A stretch of 33,650 nucleotides of DNA from Desulfosarcina cetonica JCM 12296 (GCF_001311845.1 NZ_BBCC01000048.1:1-33650); one strand, 5' to 3'; positions 8,046-16,862 are shown, numbered from the stretch's first letter. Program-made: numbers and translations. The notes: a model not told the origin generated them from the sequence alone.

Positions 8046-9236
8046 CTACGCGGCCATGAGGTGTTGCACCGCCTTCTCCAGCCCATCAATGGAGAGTTCG
8101 AACATGGCGAAAATCTGACGAATCATCATAATCGTGCGGGTATAGCCCCACATGGACGCCGGCACCGGGTTGAGCCAGACACTGTGGGGAAAGGTATGCA
8201 CGAGCGCACGCAAGCACTCGATACTGGGCTTGCCACTGCGGTCCTGAACATAAATGGACCCGTCCCGGGACATCAATTCGTATGGCGCCATACTGGCGTC
8301 GCCGACGACAATCAGGCGGGTTTCGGGATCCAGGCGGGACAATTCGGCCAGACGCATCGGTTTGCGATACCGGGCCGAATCCTCCCACAGCGTGTCATAA
8401 ATGGTGTTGTGGAAAAAAAAGGTGCGAACCTCCTTGAACTGAGCCCTGGCGTAATCGAACAGGGTCTGCACCACGGCTACATAAGGATCCATCGACCAGC
8501 CGCCGTTGTCAATGGCCAAAATCACCTTGAGCCGGTCCTTCATGCGCCGGTCGAAAGCGATCTCGATCTCACCGGCGTTTTTCATGGTTCGGTAAATGCT
8601 TTCGTCGACATTCACCTGGTCCCGGGGACCTGCCGGAACCAGGTTACGCAGCCGCTTGAGGGCTTCCCCCACCATGGCCTGGGTCAAGGGACCGGAGAGG
8701 GAGTAGTCCTTGTAGCGTCGATCCATGGCGACTTTCACGGCAGATTTGTTGCGCGATATACCGCCGACGCGCATGCCGCCCGGGTGGTATCCGGAGTGCC
8801 CCACCGGCGAGGTCCCGCCGGTGCCGATCCACTTGCCGCCCCCGTCATGACGGCCGTCCTGATCCTTCAGGCGCTCCTTGAAATACTCGATGAGCTCCTC
8901 GGGTGTCATGCGGCCCAGTTCGCTTTCATCGATTCCCAAGGCATCGGCCATGACCTTGGGATCCTTGAGCCACTGCTCCAGCATGGCCCGCGCGATCTCA
9001 TCGATTTCCAAGCCTTCGACATCGGGCAGTTCGACCCCTTGAAAATGGTAGGCAAAGACCTGGTCAAACAAGTCGAAATAACGCTCGCTTTTCACCAGGA
9101 TGGTTCGTGAGGCCGTATAAAACTCATCCAGCGTCGAGACCAGGCGGCTGGTCAACGCGCGGTGCAGGGTCAGAAAAGCCGTTGGGCTGACCGGAATCCC
9201 CACCTCTTTGAGCTTATAGAAAAAATTCAGAAACAT
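8046..9236 (-). CDS. VWA-domain (CoxE-like) protein with atypical MIDAS
   Basis: A 396-residue cytoplasmic protein. The N-terminal half is helical with a Gly-rich, charged central segment (DQDGRHDGGGKWIGTGG onward); the C-terminal half is a von Willebrand A-like fold: VILAIDNGGWSMDPYVAVVQ, FFFHNTIYD, then LIVVGDASMAPYEL. The classical MIDAS DxSxS is replaced by DNGGWS, so metal coordination would be altered. It begins 2 bases after the stop of the MoxR ATPase gene, so the two are translationally coupled and probably act together: MoxR/VWA pairs serve as chaperone or metal-insertion machines in known cases. The target here is not visible. Confidence 0.85.
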   Translation of the reverse strand: MFLNFFYKLKEVGIPVSPTAFLTLHRALTSRLVSTLDEFYTASRTILVKSERYFDLFDQVFAYHFQGVELPDVEGLEIDEIARAMLEQWLKDPKVMADALGIDESELGRMTPEELIEYFKERLKDQDGRHDGGGKWIGTGGTSPVGHSGYHPGGMRVGGISRNKSAVKVAMDRRYKDYSLSGPLTQAMVGEALKRLRNLVPAGPRDQVNVDESIYRTMKNAGEIEIAFDRRMKDRLKVILAIDNGGWSMDPYVAVVQTLFDYARAQFKEVRTFFFHNTIYDTLWEDSARYRKPMRLAELSRLDPETRLIVVGDASMAPYELMSRDGSIYVQDRSGKPSIECLRALVHTFPHSVWLNPVPASMWGYTRTIMMIRQIFAMFELSIDGLEKAVQHLMAA

Positions 9237-9238
9237 GG

Positions 9239-10093
9239 TCAGAACATTTTTCGCCGGCTGACAAACGTGTTGGCCCGTTCGTAATCACCACTTTTCTTGA
9301 ACAGGATGCCCAGAAAGGGCACATCTCCCTTAGCCAAGCGTTTGGGCTTGAAATCCGGATCGGCTTTCAGCGCACGGATCCAATTGATCAACTCCCGGGT
9401 GGCGGGACGTTTCTCGATGGATTCCAAATCCCGCATCCGATAAAAAGCCTCGATGGCATTGTCCATCAGTTCATCGCTGATGTCGGAAAAATGCACGGAA
9501 ATGATCTTGCGCATCATCTTGGGGTCCGGAAAGGCGATGTGGTGGAAATTGCATCGGCCCAAGAAGGGATCGGACAGATCCTTCTTGGCATTGGACGTAA
9601 TGATGATCACCGGACGGTGGTGGGCCGGAATGGTCTTGTCGATCTCAATAATATCGAATTCCATCTGATCCAGCACGTCGAGCATGTCGTCCTGGAAATC
9701 GGTGTCGGCCTTGTCGATCTCGTCAATCAACAAAACGGTCCGTCGTTCGGCCACGAAAGCCTGGCCGATCTTCCCCATCTTAATGTACTCCTCGATGTTA
9801 CTGACATCCCGCCGGCTGTCGCCGAAACGGCTGTCGTTGAGCCGCGTCAGGGTATCGTATTGGTACAACCCTTCCACCAGCTTCATGCTCGATTTGACGT
9901 TGAGCACAATCAATGGCATATTCAGACTCTCGGCGATGGCATGCGCCAGCATGGTTTTTCCCGTGCCGGGTTCGCCCTTCAGCAAAAGGGGCATTTCCAA
10001 GGCCATGGAGATGTTGACGATCTGGGCCAGCTCCTCATCCAGTACATAGCGGGATGCGCCGGTAAACGTTGCATCGGATGCATGCGCGGTCAT
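9239..10093 (-). CDS. MoxR-family AAA+ ATPase
   Basis: Walker A GEPGTGKT lies at residues 40-47 and Walker B LLIDEID at 121-127, followed by sensor 1 (VIIITSNAKKDLSDPFLGRC) and a C-terminal lid domain with a sensor-2-like KRPATRELINW. At 284 aa it has normal MoxR length. It sits between a MetE-like gene (31-base gap on its 5' side after the reassigned end) and the VWA gene, in one minus-strand operon. The expected role is ATP-driven remodelling of a partner protein together with the VWA protein. The start is the ATG at 10093, preceded by a purine-rich GAGAGG. Confidence 0.9.
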   Translation of the reverse strand: MTAHASDATFTGASRYVLDEELAQIVNISMALEMPLLLKGEPGTGKTMLAHAIAESLNMPLIVLNVKSSMKLVEGLYQYDTLTRLNDSRFGDSRRDVSNIEEYIKMGKIGQAFVAERRTVLLIDEIDKADTDFQDDMLDVLDQMEFDIIEIDKTIPAHHRPVIIITSNAKKDLSDPFLGRCNFHHIAFPDPKMMRKIISVHFSDISDELMDNAIEAFYRMRDLESIEKRPATRELINWIRALKADPDFKPKRLAKGDVPFLGILFKKSGDYERANTFVSRRKMF

Positions 10094-10124
10094 AAAGCCT
10101 CTCTTGATAGCAATTCAATAACGG

Positions 10125-11195
10125 TTAAAACGATTGCCGGATCCGCGCGGACAAGTCGCGGGTCAGCATCAATACCCGTGTGGCCAGATCCGGACTCAGG
10201 GACCCGACCCCACAGCTGGGGGTGATCAACGATTGGGAAAAAACCCGCCGTACATCCAGCCCCAGGGCTTCGACCTGCTTCAAGCGCATTTGCCAGCCGC
10301 TGTAAAGGGTTTCGACGGTCTCGCTTTGGATCTCTTCGGGTTCCAGCGTTGGCACGATGCCCCAGGCCAGGCAGCCGCCGGCGTTCAGGAACTCGACAAT
10401 CTGGGGGCCATAAAGGATGAAGCGGTCGAAGTAGGCATAGGCATCGAAATTGACAATATCGGCACCGGATTCCAGCACCAGCGACCAGTCCGTGTTGGCG
10501 CATACATGGATTCCGGCAAGTCCGCCGTCGTCATGGATGGCATCGACCACCTCCTGGAGGCAGACCAGGATGTCCGTTTTTGAGATGCTGATCAATTCCG
10601 ACGAGCCAAATCCGGCCAGCGCCGGTTCATCGATAAAAATAATCACCGGGCAGCCCGGTCCCGAAAGCGTGCGGACCTGCCAACGAGCGTTGAGGGCCAG
10701 GCGTTTGACCGCCGCATCACGCAAGCTGTCGTTGTAGAAAATAGCCCGGCCATCCTGATCCTTGACACCGGTACAGAAAGTAATCGGGCCGGTCACCTGC
10801 CCCTTGACGGCAAACGGCGGCGTTTGCATACCGGCCAACGTCTCCAACAACGCCCGAACCCCCTTGCCGGTGGCTTCGGTTAGCGTAAAACGGGAGCGAT
10901 CCAATTGGTCGGGATCCTCGCTGGCGGCCATGTAATCTTCAAAAAAGGCCAGCAATTCGGCATCGAACCCGTCATCGGCAGTATCGATAAAGGTTTTTCC
11001 GTCCCGCTCGGCGACGGCCGGCATTCCCGATAAAAACTGCGGGATCATGCCTTCCTCGGGAAAAATCGGCAATTGGGCCCATAACGGGATGTCAGGCGTA
11101 TATTCCATGATCAAGCGGGAGGTGGCCGCATGGTCGTCCAGGGGAAAGCTGCCGATCAGCATGGGCCGGCCATCCGGCTGAAAAATTGAAGACAT
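10125..11195 (-). CDS. Cobalamin-independent methionine synthase-like (MetE/UROD superfamily) protein
   Basis: A 356-residue single TIM barrel. The start is the ATG at 11195 (MSSIFQPDGRP), chosen because AAAGGAAAA lies just upstream; the longer frame to 11255 lacks a site. Zinc-ligand positions of the MetE C-terminal family are present: HVC in GIHVCANTDW (H230, C232) and the cysteine of ITPSCGVGSL (C328). Other landmarks are GQVTGPITF and VIIFIDEPALAGFG. The protein lacks the MetE N-terminal half, so it resembles the stand-alone core methyltransferases of this family. Whether it makes methionine from a corrinoid methyl donor, or handles another thiol, cannot be told from sequence. It heads an operon with MoxR and VWA genes, an association worth noting. 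Confidence 0.8.
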   Translation of the reverse strand: MSSIFQPDGRPMLIGSFPLDDHAATSRLIMEYTPDIPLWAQLPIFPEEGMIPQFLSGMPAVAERDGKTFIDTADDGFDAELLAFFEDYMAASEDPDQLDRSRFTLTEATGKGVRALLETLAGMQTPPFAVKGQVTGPITFCTGVKDQDGRAIFYNDSLRDAAVKRLALNARWQVRTLSGPGCPVIIFIDEPALAGFGSSELISISKTDILVCLQEVVDAIHDDGGLAGIHVCANTDWSLVLESGADIVNFDAYAYFDRFILYGPQIVEFLNAGGCLAWGIVPTLEPEEIQSETVETLYSGWQMRLKQVEALGLDVRRVFSQSLITPSCGVGSLSPDLATRVLMLTRDLSARIRQSF

Positions 11196-11441
11196 TGGCG
11201 TTTTCCTTTCATTGGCGCAGAAAAAGACTGAACAGACGTTTTCTATCACGACCATCCGTTTTTAACAAGGCTGCCCGCCTGCACTTTTTTCACCCCCCCA
11301 TGGCCGGCTAATTGACACCCAATAGTCGCAATGATATTGTTCACCTATATTATCGCCCCCTCAGTGGAGCCATTGCCGTTAGCCACCCAGCGATTGACGA
11401 AGGAGTGGTTAGCAGGCTGTACCTTATCGGATGGAGAGGCC

Positions 11442-11840
11442 ATGGGGACTGTTATCTCCCTTGAAAAAAAGCGCGAATGCACCCAGGACAAACGGGAAGC
11501 CGACATTCGCAAGCAAAAACTTTTGGCGGTCAGGAAAATTTTCAGATGTACCCATTGCATGTCGAAATGTGAAAAATGCGGCATTCCCATTACCGTGGAC
11601 AACCGTCCGAAAATACCCGCTTACAGGATCCCGTATACTTTCTGTGAGGGTTGCGCGGAAGAGTATGTGGACTATATCGATACGTTAAAAGGCATGGGGA
11701 ACAAAGCCCTTTACTGGCATAACGACGCTTGGATAAAGGTTTGGTCCACCTGGATCGAACATCAGGGTGCCGTCGACAGCTATATGAAATCAAAAGAATT
11801 TGAGCGACTGCTGAAGGAACTTAACCCCAACCCGACCTGA
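11442..11840 (+). CDS. Small cysteine-rich putative metal-binding protein
   Basis: I do not recognise this 132-residue protein. I place the start at the ATG at 11442 (MGTVISLEKK) because GGAGAGG lies 5 bases upstream; the open frame from 11331 has no such site. Four or more cysteines are grouped as CTHCMSKCEKCG around residue 38 and a further CEGC about 35 residues later, suggesting a treble-clef or zinc-ribbon fold. The rest is helical with many Lys/Trp residues and no membrane segment. It precedes tatA by about 60 bases on the same strand and may share its transcript. Function unknown. Confidence 0.7.
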   Translation: MGTVISLEKKRECTQDKREADIRKQKLLAVRKIFRCTHCMSKCEKCGIPITVDNRPKIPAYRIPYTFCEGCAEEYVDYIDTLKGMGNKALYWHNDAWIKVWSTWIEHQGAVDSYMKSKEFERLLKELNPNPT

Positions 11841-11903
11841 TGAATCAGCGGCGTGCCGCCGATGGAATGGCCATACAGGTGCGTTGAACGACAGGAGGCT
11901 TAG

Positions 11904-12086
11904 ATGTTTGGTATTGGAATGCCTGAATTGATCGTTATTCTGGTGATTATTCTGATTGTATTCGGCGTCGGTAAATTACCGGAAATTGGTGGCGGCATGG
12001 GAAAAGCAATCCGCAACTTCAAGGATGCCACCAAAGAAGCGGAAACCAAAACACCGGAAAAACTGGAAGAAGACAAGAAAGCCTGA
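11904..12086 (+). CDS. tatA: Twin-arginine translocase subunit TatA/E
   Basis: A 60-residue protein with the complete TatA plan: an N-terminal transmembrane helix ([22 protein letters not shown] would span residues 7-28), the FG-x-KLPE-x hinge, the amphipathic helix [19 protein letters not shown] and a short charged tail. It would oligomerise in the inner membrane as the pore component for folded proteins carrying RR signals, with TatB/TatC encoded elsewhere. AGGAGG lies 7 bases before the ATG. A strong intrinsic terminator follows. Confidence 0.95.
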   Translation: MFGIGMPELIVILVIILIVFGVGKLPEIGGGMGKAIRNFKDATKEAETKTPEKLEEDKKA

Positions 12087-12121
12087 TGATGGTAACTTAA
12101 CCGCGTCAATCATACCATTCC

Positions 12122-12167
12122 GGCCCGGCAAGGAGGGATTTCTTTTCTTTCTTGCCGGGCCTTTTTT
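12122..12167 (+). terminator. Rho-independent terminator after tatA
   Basis: GGCCCGGCAAG (12122-12132) pairs perfectly with CTTGCCGGGCC (12151-12161), followed directly by six T (12162-12167). This is a textbook intrinsic terminator. Confidence 0.92.
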
Positions 12168-12202
12168 CGTGCGCCTTCCTTTTTCGGAAGCCGCCCCACC
12201 GC

Positions 12203-13387
12203 CTAGCGAACAATCGACAACCCCAGCCGGAATACATCCTGACGCCGATCGTAGTGCAGCAAGGTCTCGCCATACCCACTGAAGTATTGGGCCTGAAGGT
12301 AAAGACTAAAGGCCTTCGTCCATAGCCGGGTCATGGGGTAAGTCAGGTCCAATTGAACCGAGGCGCCCTTGTCGGCCCACCAGAAATGCGAATCCAAAGC
12401 CAAGCCATCCGGATCGAGAAGTTCCACCTGAAAATCGAAATATCCGCGATAGTCCTTAAGGTCACCATTCGTTTCATCGTCGTTGTTGACATACGCAAAA
12501 ATATTGGGAGCCAACTTGAGATAATACGGCCCCGCCAAATGGAGCCCCATGATCGGTTTGACGAAAATATAGTTGGTGCTGCGGGAATCGTCGCCGGCTT
12601 TTCCATTGGACTCATGCATGAAACCGGTCCGAACGCCGAAAGCGGTGATGCGCTCGATATTTAAATCGATTTTGGGAAATTCATAGAAAAGCTGCGGCAT
12701 ATAGCTGGTATCGTCGAAGGGCTGGGATGCGCCTTTCAAATCCCAAATGGATCGCTGGGTGTAGGCGAGGTAGAGCGATGCCATTGGCGGAGCGATTCCG
12801 GTCAAGCTGCCGTGGGGATCGAAAAGTCGATACTTGAAACTGAACTGGAATTTACTCTGCTGGATACCCGGATCCACACCAAGAAGAAAATAGGTAGGGT
12901 CATGGATCGAAAAATTTTCCAGAAAAGATTGGACCATCGTCGGCCCGTCGTCCAAGGCAAGCTGTTCGCCATGCCACTCTGCCGATGCGGATTTTCCGAC
13001 CGTGAAGGTCACGTCATTTGTATTCAGGGCCGACATCGCCAGGCGGACCGTGCCCGTGACGGAAACAGGCATGGGCAGGCGATACTGTCGCCGAACAAAC
13101 CCCTGGGCGGGGATCTGTACCTCCGTACCGTCGGTTTCGCCCACCAATTCGGCAACAACCGTTCGCGGGCTTCGGCCGGTATCGATTCGGCAGGGCACCT
13201 CCAACGGCAGGCTACGGGTAACGGCCGCATCCGTGTTATTGTGCAAATAAAGTTGCAGCGTTACCGCCTGGCCGCCCAAAACCGGTGGGTCGGGCGGCGC
13301 CAACAGGATGTTGGTATCCGCAGCCCATGAAACAGCCCCCATGCCCATCAGCATCAAGAACGCAGCCCAGCGAAGGAAATTCTTCAT
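12203..13387 (-). CDS. pldA: Outer-membrane phospholipase A (OMPLA)
   Basis: The ATG at 13387 (MKNFLRWAAF) follows GAGAGGAGA and opens a signal peptide ending near WAA-D (residues 1-23). Residues 24-132 form a beta-rich domain not found in E. coli PldA. The rest is the OMPLA barrel: YTQRSIWDLKGASQPF, then the catalytic region FMHESNGKAGDDSRSTNYIF, giving His258, Ser260 and Asn272 as the His-Ser-Asn triad, and a C-terminal beta strand ending in aromatic/hydrophobic alternation. The enzyme would hydrolyse phospholipids that reach the outer leaflet of the outer membrane, as a calcium-dependent dimer. An upstream in-frame ATG at 13420 is less likely. It converges on the tatA terminator. Confidence 0.9.
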   Translation of the reverse strand: MKNFLRWAAFLMLMGMGAVSWAADTNILLAPPDPPVLGGQAVTLQLYLHNNTDAAVTRSLPLEVPCRIDTGRSPRTVVAELVGETDGTEVQIPAQGFVRRQYRLPMPVSVTGTVRLAMSALNTNDVTFTVGKSASAEWHGEQLALDDGPTMVQSFLENFSIHDPTYFLLGVDPGIQQSKFQFSFKYRLFDPHGSLTGIAPPMASLYLAYTQRSIWDLKGASQPFDDTSYMPQLFYEFPKIDLNIERITAFGVRTGFMHESNGKAGDDSRSTNYIFVKPIMGLHLAGPYYLKLAPNIFAYVNNDDETNGDLKDYRGYFDFQVELLDPDGLALDSHFWWADKGASVQLDLTYPMTRLWTKAFSLYLQAQYFSGYGETLLHYDRRQDVFRLGLSIVR

Positions 13388-13715
13388 CCCGGTCTCCTCT
13401 CTTTTCCCCACCATCGTCACGCCGGCATGTCCGAGCCGGGTAACGGCCTTTCATCAACCCGGCAGCACGGCAAACAAAACCGGCCACCGTCTTAGCACAC
13501 AAAGATTCTTTTTTCACCTCAAACCACGCGGGCGTGGCGATTGGAAAAATGTCAAATGCGGGTACCCTGATAGGCACCGGTTGATCGACTTGACAAATGT
13601 GCCGCATCCACGGAGAATTACAGGGCGCCCGCGATTCACGCTTGCAACAATGAAATGATGGACGGCGTCCATGCGCTCCCCCGCGCGTTAACCCTTTCGC
13701 ATCGATAACGACCAA
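13388..13715. other. Gene-free region between pldA and the DUF2065 gene
   Basis: About 328 bases between divergently transcribed genes. Open frames here are short and unconvincing. A 7-bp inverted repeat, GCCGGGT (13435-13441) and ACCCGGC (13457-13463), is the only structure I can point to; promoters for both flanking genes presumably lie here but none is clear. Confidence 0.4.
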
Positions 13716-13901
13716 ATGGACTATTTTCTCTGTGTAATCGGGATGGTGATGATTGTCGAAGGCGTTCCCTATTTTGCCGCGCCGGATCGGATGAAAGCAT
13801 GGATGGCAAAAATCATGGAACTCACACCGGAAACATTACGGCGTTTTGGGTTGGTCATGATGACGGCGGGGCTGCTGCTGGTTTACCTGGGCAGGCGATA
13901 A
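13716..13901 (+). CDS. DUF2065-family (YjeT-like) small membrane protein
   Basis: A 61-residue protein with two hydrophobic helices (about residues 1-20 and 43-58) and the family pattern EGVPYFAAPDRMKAWMAKI followed by LRRFGLVMMTAGLLLVYLGRR. In Proteobacteria such genes often lie near hflC or purA; here it stands alone between pldA and a lytic transglycosylase, converging on the latter. Function of the family is unknown. The ATG lacks a good ribosome site. Confidence 0.8.
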   Translation: MDYFLCVIGMVMIVEGVPYFAAPDRMKAWMAKIMELTPETLRRFGLVMMTAGLLLVYLGRR

Positions 13902-13925
13902 GCTTGCCGCTCGCCGTGAGGGTGG

Positions 13926-14528
13926 CTATCCATGCTTATACATCTCTAAAAATTTCAGCACTTTTTCCACGTACGCTTCGGTTTCCCGGAAGGGCGGGAT
14001 GCCCTGGTAGGTTTCAACCGTTCGGGGGCCGGCATTGTAAGCCGCCAACGCCAATGGGATCTGGCCGTCAAAACGGGCTAACAACAATTTCAGATAACGT
14101 GCTCCGCCCATGATGTTCTGCCAGGGGTCGAAAGGGTCGTATACCCGAAATTCATCCAAATTTTCCGGCATGATCTGCATCAACCCCAACGCGCCCTTGC
14201 GGGATACCGCTTTGGGATTGAACGCCGACTCGGCACGGATCACCGCCTTGAGGAGCTGGAAATCCAACCCGTGAAGGGTGGCCGCCTCGTCGATAAAGCG
14301 ATCAAAACGATTGGAATCCATGCCGTTGCCCTGCCGTTTGGGGCGCTCGCGGATAAAAACCTGATAGTCGGTCGTCGTCGGTGCGTTGGTGAAATGCATA
14401 ACGCCGTCTCTGTCGACGTACATATAGATGTCGGCAAAGGCGGGCCGTACCAGCAGGGTCAATCCGACAACGATCCAGAAGCGATACCGGATAAACCGGA
14501 TGAAATGGTGGAGATTCGATTTACGCAT
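13926..14528 (-). CDS. Periplasmic lytic transglycosylase with N-terminal DUF4124-like segment
   Basis: A signal peptide or anchor (about residues 10-33, ending ...RPAFA) precedes a DUF4124-like segment (DIYMYVDRDGVMHFTNAPT) and an SLT domain: AVIRAESAFNPKAVSRKGAL carries the catalytic Glu, followed by GLMQIMP, GGARYLKLLL and LALAAYNAGPRTVE. It would cleave periplasmic peptidoglycan. I choose the ATG at 14528 (MRKSNLHH), since the alternative ATG at 14543 adds only five residues. It resembles the transglycosylase at 2097-2816 in the catalytic half but differs in its N-terminal half. Confidence 0.88.
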   Translation of the reverse strand: MRKSNLHHFIRFIRYRFWIVVGLTLLVRPAFADIYMYVDRDGVMHFTNAPTTTDYQVFIRERPKRQGNGMDSNRFDRFIDEAATLHGLDFQLLKAVIRAESAFNPKAVSRKGALGLMQIMPENLDEFRVYDPFDPWQNIMGGARYLKLLLARFDGQIPLALAAYNAGPRTVETYQGIPPFRETEAYVEKVLKFLEMYKHG

Positions 14529-14754
14529 GGGTGATTTCGCCATCGTTCAGATGGGTTGTTCGACATCTTTCGCCAGTATACGCAGATATCGGCTCAACAT
14601 TTGGATTTGTAAAGTTTTTTCTGGGTATTGACAAGAGAAAAAGCCTTGCCGTGCCCACGCACCGGGATGCTTGACACACACCGGGTTTCCGCATATAGAC
14701 CGGTCCAATTTTTCCACCAAGCCAACCGATCGTCATTTTCCCAAGGAGGCATGA

Positions 14755-16068
14755 ATGTCCACGCAGCCATCGACCACCGATTATGTATTCAGTTCCAGGG
14801 GCAGTCTGGTGGGCGCCCAGATGCTTTTTGTCGCCTTTGGCGCACTGGTTCTGGTTCCCCTGCTGACCGGGCTGGATCCCAACGTCGCCCTTTTCACGGC
14901 TGGTGTGGGCACCCTCATCTTTCAGTTCGTAACCAAACGCATGGTCCCGATTTTCCTGGCGTCCTCCTTTGCCTTCATCGCACCGATCATTCATGGGGTG
15001 AGCGCCTGGGGAATCCCGGGAACCATGTGCGGATTGGTGGCTGCCGGTTTTTTCTACGTGGCGCTGAGCATCTGCATCAAGACCTTCGGCGCCGGTTTCT
15101 TGAACAAGCTCCTGCCACCGGTGGTCGTGGGCCCCGTCATCATGGTCATCGGCCTGGTGCTGGCACCGGTGGCGGTGCACATGGCCATGGGGCGCACCGG
15201 CGATGGTTCAGCCTGGCTGGTGCCCCAGAAAACAGCCATGATCGTTGCCGGCGTGGCTCTCTTGGTAACGGTGCTCACGTCCATTTTGGGCAAGGGCTGG
15301 TTGCGCTTGATCCCCATCCTGATCGGTATCACCGCCGGATACCTCGCCGCCCTCATCCTCGATGCCACCGGTGTTTCGGCATCCATCCAGGCCGGCTTCG
15401 ATCCGGGCAGCCTGAAAAATTTCACCGGACCGGCGATGGTCAGTTTCCAACCGCTGCTGGACGCCCCTTGGTTTGCCATGCCCCAATTCGTTCTGCCCGA
15501 ATGGAACCTGGAAGCCATCATTTTCATCGTTCCGGTGGCCATTGCGCCGGCCATCGAGCATTTCGGCGACATCCTGGCCATCGGCACCGTCACGGGCAAG
15601 GATTTCATCAAAAATCCGGGAATTCACCGCACCATGCTGGGTGACGGCATCGCCACCGCCTTTGCCTCCCTGCTGGGCGGACCGCCCAACACGACCTACA
15701 GCGAAGTGACCGGCGCGGTTACCCTGACGCGCATGTTCAATCCCGGCATCATGACCTGGGCGGCCATTTTTGCCATCACCCTGGCGTTTATCGGTAAGAT
15801 GGGGGCGCTGCTGCAGACCATTCCAGTGCCGGTCATGGGGGGCATCATGCTGCTGCTCTTCGGTGCCATCACGGTCGTGGGGCTCAACACCCTAGTCAAA
15901 GCCGGCGAGGATCTGACCGAAGCGCGCAATCTGACCATCGTGGCACTGATCCTGGTTTGCGGCATCGGTGGAATGGTCTTGCCCTTCGGCGCCTTCACGC
16001 TGGGCGGCATCGGCCTTGCGGGTGTGATCGGCGTTGTTCTCAACCTGATCCTGCCGGGTAAACGATGA
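14755..16068 (+). CDS. uraA: NCS2-family uracil/xanthine permease (UraA-like)
   Basis: A 437-residue polytopic membrane protein with about 12-14 hydrophobic helices and NCS2 signatures: AIEHFGDILAIGTVTGKDF carries the conserved substrate-site glutamate, and GGPPNTTYSEVTGAVTLTR the second key glutamate and motif. The sequence favours uracil permease over xanthine/urate transporters, but specificity is inferred. Proton-coupled nucleobase uptake across the inner membrane is the expected job. AAGGAGG lies just before the ATG. cmoA follows after 52 bases on the same strand; no functional link is obvious. Confidence 0.9.
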   Translation: MSTQPSTTDYVFSSRGSLVGAQMLFVAFGALVLVPLLTGLDPNVALFTAGVGTLIFQFVTKRMVPIFLASSFAFIAPIIHGVSAWGIPGTMCGLVAAGFFYVALSICIKTFGAGFLNKLLPPVVVGPVIMVIGLVLAPVAVHMAMGRTGDGSAWLVPQKTAMIVAGVALLVTVLTSILGKGWLRLIPILIGITAGYLAALILDATGVSASIQAGFDPGSLKNFTGPAMVSFQPLLDAPWFAMPQFVLPEWNLEAIIFIVPVAIAPAIEHFGDILAIGTVTGKDFIKNPGIHRTMLGDGIATAFASLLGGPPNTTYSEVTGAVTLTRMFNPGIMTWAAIFAITLAFIGKMGALLQTIPVPVMGGIMLLLFGAITVVGLNTLVKAGEDLTEARNLTIVALILVCGIGGMVLPFGAFTLGGIGLAGVIGVVLNLILPGKR

Positions 16069-16120
16069 TCGATGATGACGGGATGGTGGGCGGCAAAGGC
16101 GATCGCACACCGGATCGTCC

Positions 16121-16862
16121 ATGGGAAAACGCGGACAGATGACCGAGGATCGTATCTACCACACCCCGCAACATCCGGTCCCCCCTTTCGAATTCAACGC
16201 GGCGGTGGTGAATGTCTTCGAGGACATGATCCATCGCTCCGTTCCCATGTACGCGGAAATCATCCGGCAGCAGGCGCGGATGATCCAACTTGGGTATCAC
16301 CCGGGTACGCGGATCTATGATCTGGGCTGCTCCACCGGCAATCTGGCGCTGGCGCTTTGCGCCGGGATGCCGGCAGGCAGTTTCGAGATGGTGGCCGTGG
16401 ACAGCTCCAAGCCCATGCTGGACGCTTTGCCAGACGACTCGCCGGCTGGCCGCACCGCCGCCAAATCGTCCTGCGACACGGCGATATCCGCAACGTCGAA
16501 ATGGCAAATGCCTCGGTGGTGGCGGTCAACTTTACCCTGCAATTCATTCCACCGACGGACCGCGATCAGCTTGTTCAGCAAATCCACGACGCCCTGGTCC
16601 CCGGCGGAATGCTGCTCTTTTCTGAAAAAACCACCCACGCCGATCCTCGTTTGCGGATCTGCAAACCGATTTTTATTACCGCTTCAAACGCGAGAACGGC
16701 TATAGCGACCTGGAAATCAGCCAGAAGCGCGAAGCCCTGGAAAACGTCCTGATCCCAGAGACCCTCCACGATCACCATGCCCGACTGAACCGTTGTGGAT
16801 TTACGGCCGTCGATGTCTGGTTGAAATGGTTCAACTTCTGCGCCTGGATCTGCATCAAATGA
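16121..16862 (+). CDS. cmoA: Carboxy-SAM synthase, interrupted by two single-base deletions
   Basis: The protein can be read across three frames. Frame one gives the SAM-binding start ([43 protein letters not shown]). After a one-base loss near 16433 (TTGCC, expected TTGGCC) frame two gives [40 protein letters not shown] and [17 protein letters not shown]. After a second loss near 16654 (TTGCGG, expected TTGGCGG) frame three gives [33 protein letters not shown] and the normal C-terminus. Reconstructed length is 247 aa, identical to E. coli CmoA. The enzyme converts SAM and prephenate to carboxy-SAM, the substrate of CmoB. Its TGA overlaps the cmoB ATG (ATGA at 16859-16862). An alternative start is the ATG at 16139. 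Confidence 0.9.

Noticed and set aside
7992..9110. A 372-codon plus-strand open frame opposite the VWA gene
   Set aside because: Shadow of the high-GC minus-strand gene; the VWA protein has family motifs and tight coupling to MoxR.
14628..15644. A 338-codon plus-strand frame overlapping the uracil permease
   Set aside because: Its translation is His/Arg/Gly-rich and out of frame with the clear NCS2 permease, which has a good ribosome site at its own start.
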